Source: Lysobacterales bacterium UBA5700 (GTDB lineage: Bacteria > Pseudomonadota > Gammaproteobacteria > Xanthomonadales > Xanthomonadaceae). From it: a stretch of 18,576 bases of DNA. Positions 1 to 7,930 of this stretch are shown piece after piece. The translations under genes and the position numbers were made by a program. Under the pieces are notes generated by a model. The model was not told the origin of the DNA. It saw only the letters and a program-made list of their open reading frames with translations, and ran no database searches. Every line of letters begins with the position of its first letter. Position 1 is the first letter of the stretch. The DNA is taken from assembly GCA_002420085.1 (NCBI GenBank), contig DIHI01000080.1, positions 54,711 through 73,286 on the forward strand, read 5' to 3'.

Positions 1-290
1 ACCACCATGGCCATGGCGTTCCAGCGCAGGATGCAGCGGATCCGCCATTCCATCGCCGGGTCGCCGTCGGGCTTGGCCTCCAGGTGCGGTGCGATGGTGT
101 TGATGTAGTCGGTGGTCGATGAAAACGGCAGGAACGCCCCGGCACGACGAGTGGTATCGACCATTCGCTCCAGGAGCTGGTGGGCGCGCTCGGCACCGTC
201 ACTTTCGATGACGGCCGACAGGGCTTCGATCCATTCGCGGGTCTCGCGCGGATCGACATCGTTTTCGAGCACATCGTTGAGCCAGTTCAT
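1..290 (-). CDS. aceE: Pyruvate dehydrogenase E1 component, homodimeric type (N-terminal part)
   Basis: This is the beginning of a gene that runs off the left edge; about 96 codons are visible. The translation starts MNWLNDVLENDVDPRETREW. It goes on through a segment with a DYINTI motif and then an EWRIRCILRWNAMAMV stretch, which together are the hallmark N-terminus of homodimeric AceE. AceE decarboxylates pyruvate with thiamine diphosphate and passes the acetyl group to the E2 lipoyl domain of the pyruvate dehydrogenase complex in the cytoplasm. The thiamine-binding and catalytic regions lie outside the window. I chose the ATG at 290 because GGAGGG sits five bases before it; another ATG four bases upstream is out of frame. 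aceF would be expected beyond the left edge. Assignment is firm from the N-terminal motifs alone. Confidence 0.93.
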   Translation of the reverse strand, partial: MNWLNDVLENDVDPRETREWIEALSAVIESDGAERAHQLLERMVDTTRRAGAFLPFSSTTDYINTIAPHLEAKPDGDPAMEWRIRCILRWNAMAMV

Positions 291-316
291 TCATTCCCTC
301 CGCTGACCGGGCAGCG

Positions 317-335
317 CCGGTCCATCTTGTATTTC
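317..335 (-). promoter_or_regulatory. Possible aceE promoter -10 region
   Basis: On the minus strand, TACAAG (331 down to 326) lies inside a locally AT-richer stretch, about 36 bases upstream of the aceE start. It would give a leader of roughly 30 bases that contains the GGAGGG ribosome site. No convincing -35 box is visible at the right distance, and no PdhR-type palindrome was seen. The 276 bases between aceE and maeB hold no other gene I can support. Confidence 0.2.
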
Positions 336-570
336 GGTCGATCGATGCCGGCCGCCTGGGCGGTCGGGTCACCCCGATCGGGTTGCTCCTGCGGTCGTGT
401 TTCTCGCCACGGCCGATCGAAATCGCGGTCATGCCGGGTGAAACGCTGGACGCGCCAGTTTAGCCCAGTCGCTCACGGACCCGAAGCTGATCGGTGCCGA
501 GGTCGTCGATTGCAGACGTATTCATCACCCGACCGGTCGGGGTCGGGCCGTCGGCTGGCCCCCGCCGGGG

Positions 571-2856
571 TCAGCCGGCATCGATCAGTTCACTGCGAAT
601 CTGTGCCTCGACGGCGGCGATCGCGGTCATGTTGACCACCCGTCGCACGGTCGCTGCCGGGGTCAGGATATGGGCGGCGTGGGCCAGGCCCATGATGATT
701 GGCCCGAGGCCGACGCCGTCGGTCATCGAGCGCACCAGATTGTAGGCGGTGTTGGCGGCGTCCAGATTCGGGAACACGAGGACGTTGGCGCGCCCGGACA
801 GCCGGGAGTTGGGGAAGATTCGTTCACGGATGTCCGGGTTCAGGGCGGTATCGACATGCATCTCGCCCTCGACTTCGAGCGCGGGCGAGTGCTTGCGGAT
901 CAGTTGCAGGGCTTCGCGCATGCGCAGCGCCGAAGGATTCGGTCGGGCTCCGAAGTTGGAATGGCTGACCAGGGCGATCTTCGGTTCGATGCCGAACAGC
1001 TTGAGCCGGTAGGCCGCTTGCAGGGTTGATTCGGCGATCTGTTCCGGGCTCGGTTCGTACTGCACGTGGCTATCGACGAAGAAGAACACGCCCTTGTCGT
1101 TGAGCACGGCCGACATCGCCGAAACCGAACTGGCGCGCGGATCGAGTCCGATCACATCGACCACGTGGCGCAGCTTGCCCTCGAACCGGCCAACCGTGCC
1201 GCACAGCATGGCATCGGCCTCGCCGCGTCGGACCATCAGTGCGGCGATGACGGTCGCCCGCGAGCGCACGATCGCCTTGGCGTTGTCGGGGGTGACACCC
1301 TTGCGTTCCATGATGCGGTGATAGAGCTGCCAGTATTCCGGGAAGCGCGGGTCGTCATCGATGTTGCACAGCTCGAAATCGACCCCGGCCCGGAGCCGCA
1401 GCCCGAGTCGATCGATGCGCATCTGGATGACGGCGGCGCGGCCGATCAGGATCGGGAAAGCCAGGTTTTCATCGACCACGGTCTGGACGGCGCGCAGGAC
1501 GGTCTCTTCCTCGCCCTCGGCGTAGGCGACCCGCTGGACATTGGCGCGGGCGCGGTCGAACACCGGCTTCATCAGCAGGCCGGTGCGATAGACGAACTGC
1601 GAGAGTTTCTCGCGATAGGCGTCGAGGTCGGCGATCGGTCGGGTGGCGATGCCGGACTCCATCGCGGCGCGTGCGACCGCCGGAGCCAGCATCATCAGCA
1701 GGCGGGGATCGAACGGACGCGGGATGATGTAGTCGGGGCCGAAGCTCGGTACTTCACCGCTGTAGGCCGAGCCGAGATCGGTGGCTTCCTTGCGGGCCAG
1801 TTCGGCGATCGCCTCGACGCAGGCGCGCTTCATGGCTTCGTCGATGGTGGTGGCCCCGACATCCAGTGCGCCACGGAAGATGTAGGGGAAGCACAGGGCA
1901 TTGTTGACCTGGTTCGGGTAGTCCGAGCGACCGGTGGCGATGATGCAGTCGGGACGCACACGGCATGCGTCCTCAGGCAGGATTTCCGGGTTGGGATTGG
2001 CCAGTGCCAGGATGATCGGGCGCTCGGCCATGGTTGCGACCATCTCCGGCTTCAGTACACCACCGGCGGACAGTCCGAGGAAGATGTCGGCGCCGTTGAC
2101 GATCTCGGCCAGGGTGCGGCACTCGGTCGCACGTGCGTAGCGACGCTTGTCGGTATCGAGATCGCTGCGTCCGGTGTGCAACACGCCTTCGCGATCGACC
2201 GCCAGGATGTGCTCGGGCTTCAGGCCGAGCGATACCAGCATGTCGAGACAGGCGATGCCGGCTGCCCCGGCGCCGCTGGTAGCCAGCCGGACATCCTCGA
2301 TGCGCTTGCCAGCGATGTGCAGGGCGTTGATGACCGCCGCTCCGACGATGATCGCGGTGCCGTGCTGGTCGTCGTGGAAAACCGGAATCTTCATCCGTTC
2401 ACGCAGCTTGCGCTCGACGATGAAGCATTCCGGTGCTTTGATGTCCTCCAGATTGATGCCGCCGAAGGTCGGCTCAAGGCTGGCGATGACTTCGACCAAC
2501 CGGTCGGGATCACGCTCGCTGATCTCGATGTCGAACACATCGATGCCGGCGAACTTCTGAAACAGCACGCCCTTGCCTTCCATCACCGGCTTTGCGGCCA
2601 GCGGCCCGATGTCGCCCAAACCGAGCACGGCGGTGCCATTGGTGATGACCGCGACCAGATTGCCACGAGCGGTCAGGGTGCTGACCTCGCCGGGCTGCTC
2701 GACGATCGCCTCACAGGCGGCAGCCACACCGGGTGAATAGGCCAGCGACAGGTCACGCTGGGTGACCAGCGCCTTGGTCGGTGTGACCCGAATCTTGCCA
2801 GGCGGATGCTGGCGGTGATAGTCGAGCGCGGCGCGCGAGAGATCCTGGTCGGTCAT
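571..2856 (-). CDS. maeB: NADP-dependent malic enzyme with C-terminal phosphotransacetylase-like domain
   Basis: This 761-residue protein has the length and architecture of E. coli MaeB (about 759 residues). It oxidatively decarboxylates malate to pyruvate and CO2, making NADPH. The N-terminal malic-enzyme part (about 1-430) shows LAYSPGV with the catalytic tyrosine at 40, [10 protein letters not shown] with the catalytic lysine at 95, [11 protein letters not shown] near 132 and HDDQHGTA at 161-168. The C-terminal part (about 430-761) is the phosphotransacetylase-like domain, which in this family is regulatory (acetyl-CoA sensing) and not a working transacetylase. The reading frame extends 79 codons upstream, but ATG 2856 is chosen because the family N-terminus ([20 protein letters not shown]) begins there. 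Its neighbour aceE consumes the pyruvate it makes; a 276-base gap makes a shared transcript possible but not shown. Confidence 0.97.
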   Translation of the reverse strand: MTDQDLSRAALDYHRQHPPGKIRVTPTKALVTQRDLSLAYSPGVAAACEAIVEQPGEVSTLTARGNLVAVITNGTAVLGLGDIGPLAAKPVMEGKGVLFQKFAGIDVFDIEISERDPDRLVEVIASLEPTFGGINLEDIKAPECFIVERKLRERMKIPVFHDDQHGTAIIVGAAVINALHIAGKRIEDVRLATSGAGAAGIACLDMLVSLGLKPEHILAVDREGVLHTGRSDLDTDKRRYARATECRTLAEIVNGADIFLGLSAGGVLKPEMVATMAERPIILALANPNPEILPEDACRVRPDCIIATGRSDYPNQVNNALCFPYIFRGALDVGATTIDEAMKRACVEAIAELARKEATDLGSAYSGEVPSFGPDYIIPRPFDPRLLMMLAPAVARAAMESGIATRPIADLDAYREKLSQFVYRTGLLMKPVFDRARANVQRVAYAEGEEETVLRAVQTVVDENLAFPILIGRAAVIQMRIDRLGLRLRAGVDFELCNIDDDPRFPEYWQLYHRIMERKGVTPDNAKAIVRSRATVIAALMVRRGEADAMLCGTVGRFEGKLRHVVDVIGLDPRASSVSAMSAVLNDKGVFFFVDSHVQYEPSPEQIAESTLQAAYRLKLFGIEPKIALVSHSNFGARPNPSALRMREALQLIRKHSPALEVEGEMHVDTALNPDIRERIFPNSRLSGRANVLVFPNLDAANTAYNLVRSMTDGVGLGPIIMGLAHAAHILTPAATVRRVVNMTAIAAVEAQIRSELIDAG

Positions 2857-2889
2857 CGGAGTGCCTGGGTGTGGAGCGAGGGAGGGGCG

Positions 2890-2916
2890 ATAACGGATTG
2901 TACCGGTCGAACCGGT
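2890..2916 (-). promoter_or_regulatory. Possible maeB promoter with ACCGGT repeat
   Basis: On the minus strand a good -10 hexamer, TACAAT, occupies 2902 down to 2897. It would start transcription near 2890, about 34 bases before the maeB ATG. Directly upstream is the symmetric element ACCGGT-CGA-ACCGGT (2902-2916), which abuts the -10 and could be an operator. No good -35 box is seen, which would fit an activator-dependent or weak promoter. Confidence 0.35.
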
Positions 2917-3132
2917 CGCCGCCGCAGACAGGCTGCGATGGGCAGGTGTGGTGCGGGAGTCACGCAGGTGCCTGCTGGCCGGACGGTGTGACGATCCGTT
3001 TCGGATCAGCCGAATCGGAGTCGGCGGGCGGGTAGCCGCGTGGGCGGCGGTCGATGTGAGCGTCCTGAGCCGAAATGTCCGGATGTCGACCACGAGAGAG
3101 CGTCATCGAATCGGCTTGCCGGATGTCGGGTG

Positions 3133-3164
3133 TGGCGCTCTGGATATCTGGCGCTCTGGATATC
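3133..3164. repeat. Perfect 16-bp tandem duplication
   Basis: TGGCGCTCTGGATATC occurs twice back to back, at 3133-3148 and 3149-3164, with no mismatch. It lies in the intergenic region about 310 bases before the HPP gene. It may be a replication-slippage duplication or a doubled protein-binding site. Each copy ends in GGATATC, which contains the palindrome GATATC. Confidence 0.95.
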
Positions 3165-3472
3165 GGCGGCGACCGGTCGTGGATGCGCGTGCCGATGGCA
3201 GTGCAGACAGGGTCGATCATGTGCCGCACTGCGACCGTGTCGGTACGAAAAGATACATTTATGGCACGTTTCATCATAGTTTCTGTACTGGCCGGTAGGT
3301 AAAGTTCTGCAACGGTTTGGGCGGCCAGAATTTGGGGCGGTCGCCACGGCTCCATGGGGAATCCAGCAGAAATGTCGGCGTCAGTCTGGCGCGCCCGTTT
3401 CGCTTGGTCATTTCTCGTGGCCAATTCTCAGGCCGACACATATCGTTACCTAATCATCTGGCAAATCATCCA

Positions 3473-4057
3473 ATGAACGAGCCTGTCGCTGCGACCACGG
3501 TTGACGCTCCGAAGATTATTACCGAACGATCGGAAAAATCGTCCGGGCGTGCTGCCGTGCTCGCCAAGTTACGCGGTGGTGGGGCCGTTCCGGCACGGCC
3601 ACCGCTGGCCCATGTCGGTCTGACCTGGTTGGGCGGCTTCCTGGCGATCGCGACGGTGGCGTTGCTGGGCCTCTCCACTGAGACGGTGCTGGTGCTGGGC
3701 TCGTTCGGCGCGAGCTGCGTGCTGGTGTTCGGCTTCCCGGAGAGCCCGTTCTCGCAGCCGAGGAATGTCGTGGCCGGGCACTTCATCGCCTCGCTGACCG
3801 GGCTGGTGTTCCTGCACGCGCTCGGCCCGCACTGGTGGAGCATGGCCTTGGCCTTGGCGACCGCCATTGCCCTCATGCAGCTCACCCGGACGGTCCATCC
3901 ACCGGCCGGTTCCAATCCTCTCATCGTATTTCTTGGCGGGGCATCGTGGCAGTTTCTGCTCACTCCGACATTACTTGGTGCAATGGCCCTGGTTCTGGTG
4001 GCACTGGTTTATAACAACCTGCCTTCGACACGGAGGTATCCGCATTATTGGTTCTGA
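3473..4057 (+). CDS. HPP family integral membrane protein
   Basis: This is a 194-residue membrane protein of the HPP family. After a hydrophilic N-terminus of about 45 residues come hydrophobic helices at roughly 47-66, 70-88, 97-117, 121-137 and 150-180. Family signatures are GSFGASCVLVFGFPESPFSQ with PRNVVAGH (about 76-103) and the namesake HPP in TVHPPAGSNP (142-144). The family's role is poorly defined; some plant and cyanobacterial members have been linked to nitrite transport. Here it is the first gene of a metabolic cluster, so a transporter for a substrate or product is a reasonable inference. ATG 3473 gives the usual HPP length, although no clear Shine-Dalgarno sequence precedes it. 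A 129-base gap with a small TGGCC/GGCCA hairpin (4143-4159) separates it from the next gene. Both ends of the gene look AT-richer than neighbouring genes. Confidence 0.88.
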   Translation: MNEPVAATTVDAPKIITERSEKSSGRAAVLAKLRGGGAVPARPPLAHVGLTWLGGFLAIATVALLGLSTETVLVLGSFGASCVLVFGFPESPFSQPRNVVAGHFIASLTGLVFLHALGPHWWSMALALATAIALMQLTRTVHPPAGSNPLIVFLGGASWQFLLTPTLLGAMALVLVALVYNNLPSTRRYPHYWF

Positions 4058-4186
4058 CCAACGTGAACAAGGCAAGCAAGCAGCATTCGAGTGGCGGATG
4101 GATTTGACCACTCGCTATTTGTCGGAGATCAACCTGTCATCCTGGCCACTGAAAGGCCATAACACACTGCTTAAATGGAGAGTTTC

Positions 4187-5200
4187 ATGTCAAATGTAAG
4201 TTTTCTGGAGCATCGGCTCCATCACGAGGCCCTGACCGACGCCCAGAAGCTGTCGCTTCTGCGCGTGATGATCGCCAACGACGGCTTCGCCGAGGGGTTG
4301 GCGCACAAGGCGTTCCAGAACAAGGGTGGGGCGGTCTGGCGTGACATCCAGTTCCTGCTGTTCGACATCAACCTGCGGATGATGCGTGACGGCTTCGGGC
4401 TGGGCACGGCCCGCGCCGAGCGCGAGTGGGTGCTGCGCAACACGATCGAACGGATCGAGCAGCAGTATCTGCCGCGCGAGCAGGTGCCGGCCCACCTGAA
4501 CACCCCGGAAGAGTTCCTGGTCTGGCTGAAGGATCGCATCTACAAGCATCGGGTCAACCACAGCCCGCTGTTCGACTACTTCGATCGTGATGACCTGACC
4601 GACGAAGAGCTGCGCTACTTCCTGGCCAACTACCGGGTCAACATGCAGCGCTTCCACCTGCACGTCGCGGCGTTCAGCCTGATCGTGCCGTTCGAGATGC
4701 GCGAGGAGCTGTACCACAACCTGCACGACGAATTCGGTCAGGGCGACTTCACCAAGGCGCATCCGAATCTGTTCGAGCCGCTGATGAATCATTTCGGCGG
4801 TGCTCGCGAGGACGACGTCAACGCCGAAACCTGCCACCTGCTCAACACCAAGATCAACCTGTGCTGGTTCGCCGATGGCCTGATGCCGGGTCTGGGCGGC
4901 ATGGGCGGCCTGGAGCTGTCGATCCCGGCGCAGCAGAAGCGTGTGCTGGCCCACCTGCGTCGTCGCGGCCTCGGTCCGGAGCTGGTCGAGTTCTTCGTGG
5001 TTCACTGCGAACTGGACGAAGACCATGGTGACGGCTGGTTCGCCGCAGGTCTGCCGTACATGAAGACCCGCGAGGACTTCCAGAAGGTGTTCGACGGTGC
5101 GATGCGCATGCTGGAAGCCCGCGCTGGTGTCTATGACGGCATCCTGGCAGGCATCGCGCAGCGTCGGGGCATCCGCGCCCAGGCTTCGAGCGCGGCATGA
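4187..5200 (+). CDS. Haem-oxygenase-like metal-dependent oxidase (HDO / iron-containing redox enzyme family)
   Basis: This 337-residue, mostly helical protein belongs to the PqqC/TENA-like haem-oxygenase fold. Its pattern is that of the haem-oxygenase-like diiron oxidases (HDOs), which use O2 for N-oxygenation, oxidative decarboxylation or C-C cleavage. Candidate ligands are E182 and H192 in NLHDEFGQGDFTKAHPNLF, E243, and H273/D277/H280 in VVHCELDEDHG. The E-x9-H and H-x3-D-x2-H spacings match what I recall for the SznF iron site. The helix at about 140-160 (ELRYFLANYR...) seems to lack the first-shell glutamate expected there. ATG 4187 is preferred over the in-frame ATG at 4175 because GGAGAG (4177-4182) sits four bases before it. 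The acyl-CoA ligase gene follows after 25 bases. The substrate cannot be read from sequence. Confidence 0.82.
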   Translation: MSNVSFLEHRLHHEALTDAQKLSLLRVMIANDGFAEGLAHKAFQNKGGAVWRDIQFLLFDINLRMMRDGFGLGTARAEREWVLRNTIERIEQQYLPREQVPAHLNTPEEFLVWLKDRIYKHRVNHSPLFDYFDRDDLTDEELRYFLANYRVNMQRFHLHVAAFSLIVPFEMREELYHNLHDEFGQGDFTKAHPNLFEPLMNHFGGAREDDVNAETCHLLNTKINLCWFADGLMPGLGGMGGLELSIPAQQKRVLAHLRRRGLGPELVEFFVVHCELDEDHGDGWFAAGLPYMKTREDFQKVFDGAMRMLEARAGVYDGILAGIAQRRGIRAQASSAA

Positions 5201-5225
5201 GTGTTCGGCTGACGAGCATCAGGCT

Positions 5226-6899
5226 GTGAAGACCGGTTCGCATTCGTTCGTTGCGTTGACGCCGACCACGTTTCTGGAGCGCAGCGGCGCGGCGTTCCCG
5301 AATCGGACCGCGCTCATTCACGCCGGTGGCTCGATCAGCTACGGCAGCCTGTTGTCGCGTTGTCGGCGTCTGGCCCGGGCACTGTCCCGGGCCGGCGTCG
5401 GCCCGGGTGATCGGGTCGCGCTGCTGATGGAGAATGGCATCCATACGGTCGAGGCGCATTTCGCGATCCCGGCCGTGGGTGGCGTAGTGGTGATGCTGAA
5501 TCCCTGGCTGTCGCCGGCCGATCTCCTCGATCTGGTTCGGTTCAGCGCCCCTGCAGTGCTGATCGCCGATAGCAGTTCGTTCGCGCGTATCGCCGGGATG
5601 TGGTCGGAACTGGCAGAACAGGCACCGCGCGTGGTGCTGAGCGATCACGGGCAGCCGATGGCTGGTGTCGATGCACTGGATTACGAGACCATCCTGTCGG
5701 CGGAGACCGACACGGTCATGCTCGATCAGGCGATCGGCTCCGAACTGGACACGGTGGCGATCAACTTCACGTCCGGGACGACCGGTCGGCCGAAGGGTGT
5801 CAGCTACAGCCACCGTGCCGGCTATCTGCATGCCATCGGCCAGGTGCTGATGCTCGAACTGAGCCGTGCTTCCAACTACCTCTGGACGCTGCCGATGTTC
5901 CATGTCAGCGGCTGGGGACACATCTGGGCGGGTGTTGCAGCCGGATGTACCCAGGTCGTTCTGTCCGGCAGCACGACCCAGGGTCGCGAGGCCGAGTTCG
6001 TCGCCGCGATCGAGCGGCACCGGATCAGTCACTTGGCCGGTTCGCCGCGACTGCTGCGCGGCCTGGTCGATGCGGTCGATGCCGCTGGTGCGCAGTCGGC
6101 GGTGTCCGGTCTGACGGTTGAAACCGGTGGTGCGGCGCCCCCGACCGCCCTGATCCGTCGGCTGGAAGAACTGGGCGTGCGCCTGATCCATCAATACGGC
6201 CTCAATGAGACCTGCGGGCCGTTCGTGGTCAATGAGGAGCAGGACGACTGGGCGGCACTGACGCCGGAACAGCGTGCTTCGCTGCGGGCCAGGCAAGGGG
6301 TGGCGGCGATTCATGCCGGCACGGGTGTGCGAGTGGTCGACGACAACGGCCGCGAGGTGCCCCACGACGGCCGCTCGCTGGGCGAGGTGGTGATGGCCGG
6401 AAACACGCTGGCGTCGGGCTACTACAACAATCCCGAGGCGACCGCCAAGGCATTCCGCGACGGATGGTTCCACAGCGGCGATGTCGCCGTGGTGCATCCG
6501 GACGGCGCGCTGGAGATTCGCGATCGGATGAAGGATCTGATCCACGTCGAGACCGATTATGGTTGGGAGAACATCTCCTCGATCGAGATCGAGAACGTAC
6601 TGTGCCGCAATCCGGCCATCCGCGATGCTGCGGTGATCGCAGCCGTCCCCAAGGCCGACGCCGACGGCAGGCAGCGCCTGGTGGCCTATGTCGAGACGAT
6701 CGATCCGGCCTTCGCCGAGGCCGACTTTCACGTTTACTGCGCCCGCGAGCTTTCGGTCTACAAGCGCCCCGATACGGTGTTCTTCGAGCCGCTGCCGAAG
6801 ACCAGCACGGGCAAGGTCCGCAAGGACGTGCTGGTGGCCGATGCCTCCGATCGGATCGGTGTGACGGCGGCCCGGAACCGGGATGTCGAAGTGGTTTGA
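5226..6899 (+). CDS. AMP-forming acyl-CoA ligase (ANL superfamily)
   Basis: This 557-residue adenylate-forming enzyme should activate a carboxylic acid as an acyl-AMP and then as a CoA thioester. Motifs: phosphate loop FTSGTTGRPKG (181-191), YGLNET (324-329) where YGMTE is usual, the HSGD adenosine-binding aspartate at 419, hinge DR at 433-434, and the catalytic lysine at 530 in PKTSTGKVRK. The family resemblance is to medium/long-chain fatty-acid or DmdB-like ligases. The loop after the hinge reads KDLIHVETDYGWENISSIE: the usual GGEN is GWEN, with about four extra residues before it. The only plausible start is GTG 5226, 25 bases after the oxidase gene, with a weak ribosome site; upstream ATGs in frame fall inside the previous gene. 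No acyl carrier protein is encoded nearby, so CoA is the likely acceptor. The acid is unknown. Confidence 0.92.
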   Translation: MKTGSHSFVALTPTTFLERSGAAFPNRTALIHAGGSISYGSLLSRCRRLARALSRAGVGPGDRVALLMENGIHTVEAHFAIPAVGGVVVMLNPWLSPADLLDLVRFSAPAVLIADSSSFARIAGMWSELAEQAPRVVLSDHGQPMAGVDALDYETILSAETDTVMLDQAIGSELDTVAINFTSGTTGRPKGVSYSHRAGYLHAIGQVLMLELSRASNYLWTLPMFHVSGWGHIWAGVAAGCTQVVLSGSTTQGREAEFVAAIERHRISHLAGSPRLLRGLVDAVDAAGAQSAVSGLTVETGGAAPPTALIRRLEELGVRLIHQYGLNETCGPFVVNEEQDDWAALTPEQRASLRARQGVAAIHAGTGVRVVDDNGREVPHDGRSLGEVVMAGNTLASGYYNNPEATAKAFRDGWFHSGDVAVVHPDGALEIRDRMKDLIHVETDYGWENISSIEIENVLCRNPAIRDAAVIAAVPKADADGRQRLVAYVETIDPAFAEADFHVYCARELSVYKRPDTVFFEPLPKTSTGKVRKDVLVADASDRIGVTAARNRDVEVV

Positions 6900-6986
6900 A
6901 AGAGGGTGTCCGCGCGTCCGAACGGGTTATCCGGGCGGGTCGCGGCAGGAACTTGAATTGCAAATGATCCAGGAGTCAAGACAACG

Positions 6987-7382
6987 ATGCCGCTGCTCGT
7001 CCTCAACAGCAACACGACACTGACGCCGTCCCAGAAGAACGAACTGGCGACTCGGCTGGCCGACATCACGGAGTCTGTCCTGCGCAAGCGCCGGCAGGTG
7101 ATCGTGGTGCGTTTCGATGGCGGTGATCCTGGCGATCGCTGGTACAGCGATGGCGTGATCGATCCAGCGACCGTGACCATCTTCGAGCTGAGCATCCTGA
7201 TCACCACTGGCACCAACACCGAGCAGGAGAAGGCCGACTGGATCGCTCAGGCATGGTCGGTGGTGACCGGCGTGCTCGGCGCATGCACGCACGCCAACTA
7301 CATTTCTGTCAGGGAAATCGACGGAACCGACTGGGGCTACAACGGACTCACCCAGGACCAACGCAAAGCACAGGCTATCTGA
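6987..7382 (+). CDS. Tautomerase superfamily protein (MSAD/Tautomerase_2-like)
   Basis: This 131-residue protein begins Met-Pro, so removal of the start methionine would leave the N-terminal proline that is the catalytic base of the tautomerase superfamily. Length and layout fit the fused two-unit type, like malonate semialdehyde decarboxylase (MSAD): two beta-alpha-beta units, an EQEK helix start around residue 79, and a DWGYNG motif (115-120) where MSAD has DWSFG. The two substrate-binding arginines I recall in MSAD (R73, R75) align with residues of the TTGTNTEQEK stretch, so the original MSAD reaction is unlikely. It probably interconverts keto and enol forms of an acid in the cluster's pathway. 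ATG 6987 is supported by AGGAGT at 6971-6976. The cupin gene begins 11 bases after its stop, so the two are almost certainly co-transcribed. Confidence 0.85.
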   Translation: MPLLVLNSNTTLTPSQKNELATRLADITESVLRKRRQVIVVRFDGGDPGDRWYSDGVIDPATVTIFELSILITTGTNTEQEKADWIAQAWSVVTGVLGACTHANYISVREIDGTDWGYNGLTQDQRKAQAI

Positions 7383-7393
7383 GAGGAATTGCT

Positions 7394-7822
7394 ATGGAAA
7401 ACTTTACACCCGAAGAACTGGCCCTCCTCACACCCGAGGATTTGGCACTGAGCGGCACCGATGTCGTGCTCAAGCTGAACATCGGCAAGGTCACCCTGCC
7501 CGACGATCTCGAATTCGTCGACTACCAGCCCGGTCTGCGGACCGGTGTCCAGATCTGTCCGTTGTTCGACTGCACCAAGATCGATCCGCGCGGTTCGGAT
7601 GCCGCACTGATCCGCTACCTGCCGAATGCCTTCACCCCGAAGCACCTGCACATCGGCCACGAGATGGTGCTGGTTCTGGACGGCGACTACATCGAGAACG
7701 GCATCAGCTACGAGCCGGGTACGTTGATCGTGCGGGCGCCGGGCACGACGCATTACATGCAGTCCAAGAATGGCTGCATCATCCTTGCCTCGCGTGATAT
7801 CCCGGTCAAGCAGTTGACCTGA
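7394..7822 (+). CDS. Small single-domain cupin protein
   Basis: This 142-residue protein is a single cupin barrel. The first cupin motif, KHLHIGHEMVLVLDG, supplies H84, H86 and E90. The second, PGTLIVRAPGTTHYMQ, supplies H120. Together they form the classic three-His/one-Glu metal site. The layout resembles ChrR-type cupins, but there is no anti-sigma domain and no sigma factor gene nearby, so an enzymatic role (dioxygenase, isomerase or cyclase) or a metabolite-binding role is more likely. An odd feature is a cysteine pair, C55-x4-C60 (ICPLFDC), just before the barrel. ATG 7394 has AGAGGA a few bases upstream and follows the tautomerase stop by 11 bases. The frame extends upstream inside the tautomerase gene, but that extension is not cupin-like. 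Confidence 0.9.
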   Translation: MENFTPEELALLTPEDLALSGTDVVLKLNIGKVTLPDDLEFVDYQPGLRTGVQICPLFDCTKIDPRGSDAALIRYLPNAFTPKHLHIGHEMVLVLDGDYIENGISYEPGTLIVRAPGTTHYMQSKNGCIILASRDIPVKQLT

Positions 7823-7930
7823 GGCGGCAGACCAGAAAGCACGGTCGGGCCGGCCTGGGCCGGTCCGATCGACCTGCGGTGCGAAGGCCGGCACACTGGC
7901 CGTGTGAAGGCAACGACGTTGGAAGCAGAC

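Larger units (their letters stand above)
2857..3472. other. Intergenic region between divergent maeB and the HPP cluster
   Basis: These 616 bases separate the two divergent transcription units. Several 60-150 codon open frames cross the stretch on both strands, but none shows a recognisable domain, a good ribosome site or a sensible composition, so I call no gene. It holds the putative maeB promoter at the left, a perfect 16-base tandem duplication at 3133-3164, and a distinctly AT-richer patch around 3240-3310 and again at 3440-3475. That patch is where the promoter of the six-gene cluster should lie. No riboswitch or terminator was recognised. Confidence 0.6.

Noticed and set aside
553..576. 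GC-rich hairpin (GGCTG...CAGCC) across the maeB stop codon, considered as a terminator
   Set aside because: No T-run follows on the minus strand, the stem has mismatches, and it overlaps the stop codon; such stems arise easily at this GC content.
1066..2736. A 556-codon open frame on the plus strand opposite maeB
   Set aside because: It is fully antisense to maeB, whose motifs are intact. Its translation is a low-complexity mix rich in D, G, Q and H with no domain, as expected for an antisense frame in GC-rich DNA.
2960..3424. A 154-codon minus-strand open frame in the maeB/HPP spacer
   Set aside because: Arg/Asp/Pro-rich translation without domain, helix pattern or good ribosome site; several other frames of equal quality overlap it on both strands.
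3290..3472. Search for a LuxR-type box or riboswitch before the cluster
   Set aside because: CTGTACTGG at about 3284-3292 vaguely recalls half a lux box, but no matching second half exists and no known riboswitch core was found.
4854..6731. A 625-codon open frame on the minus strand across the oxidase and acyl-CoA ligase genes
   Set aside because: Both plus-strand genes have clear catalytic motifs, and the antisense translation is rich in R, H, Q and G with no recognisable family.
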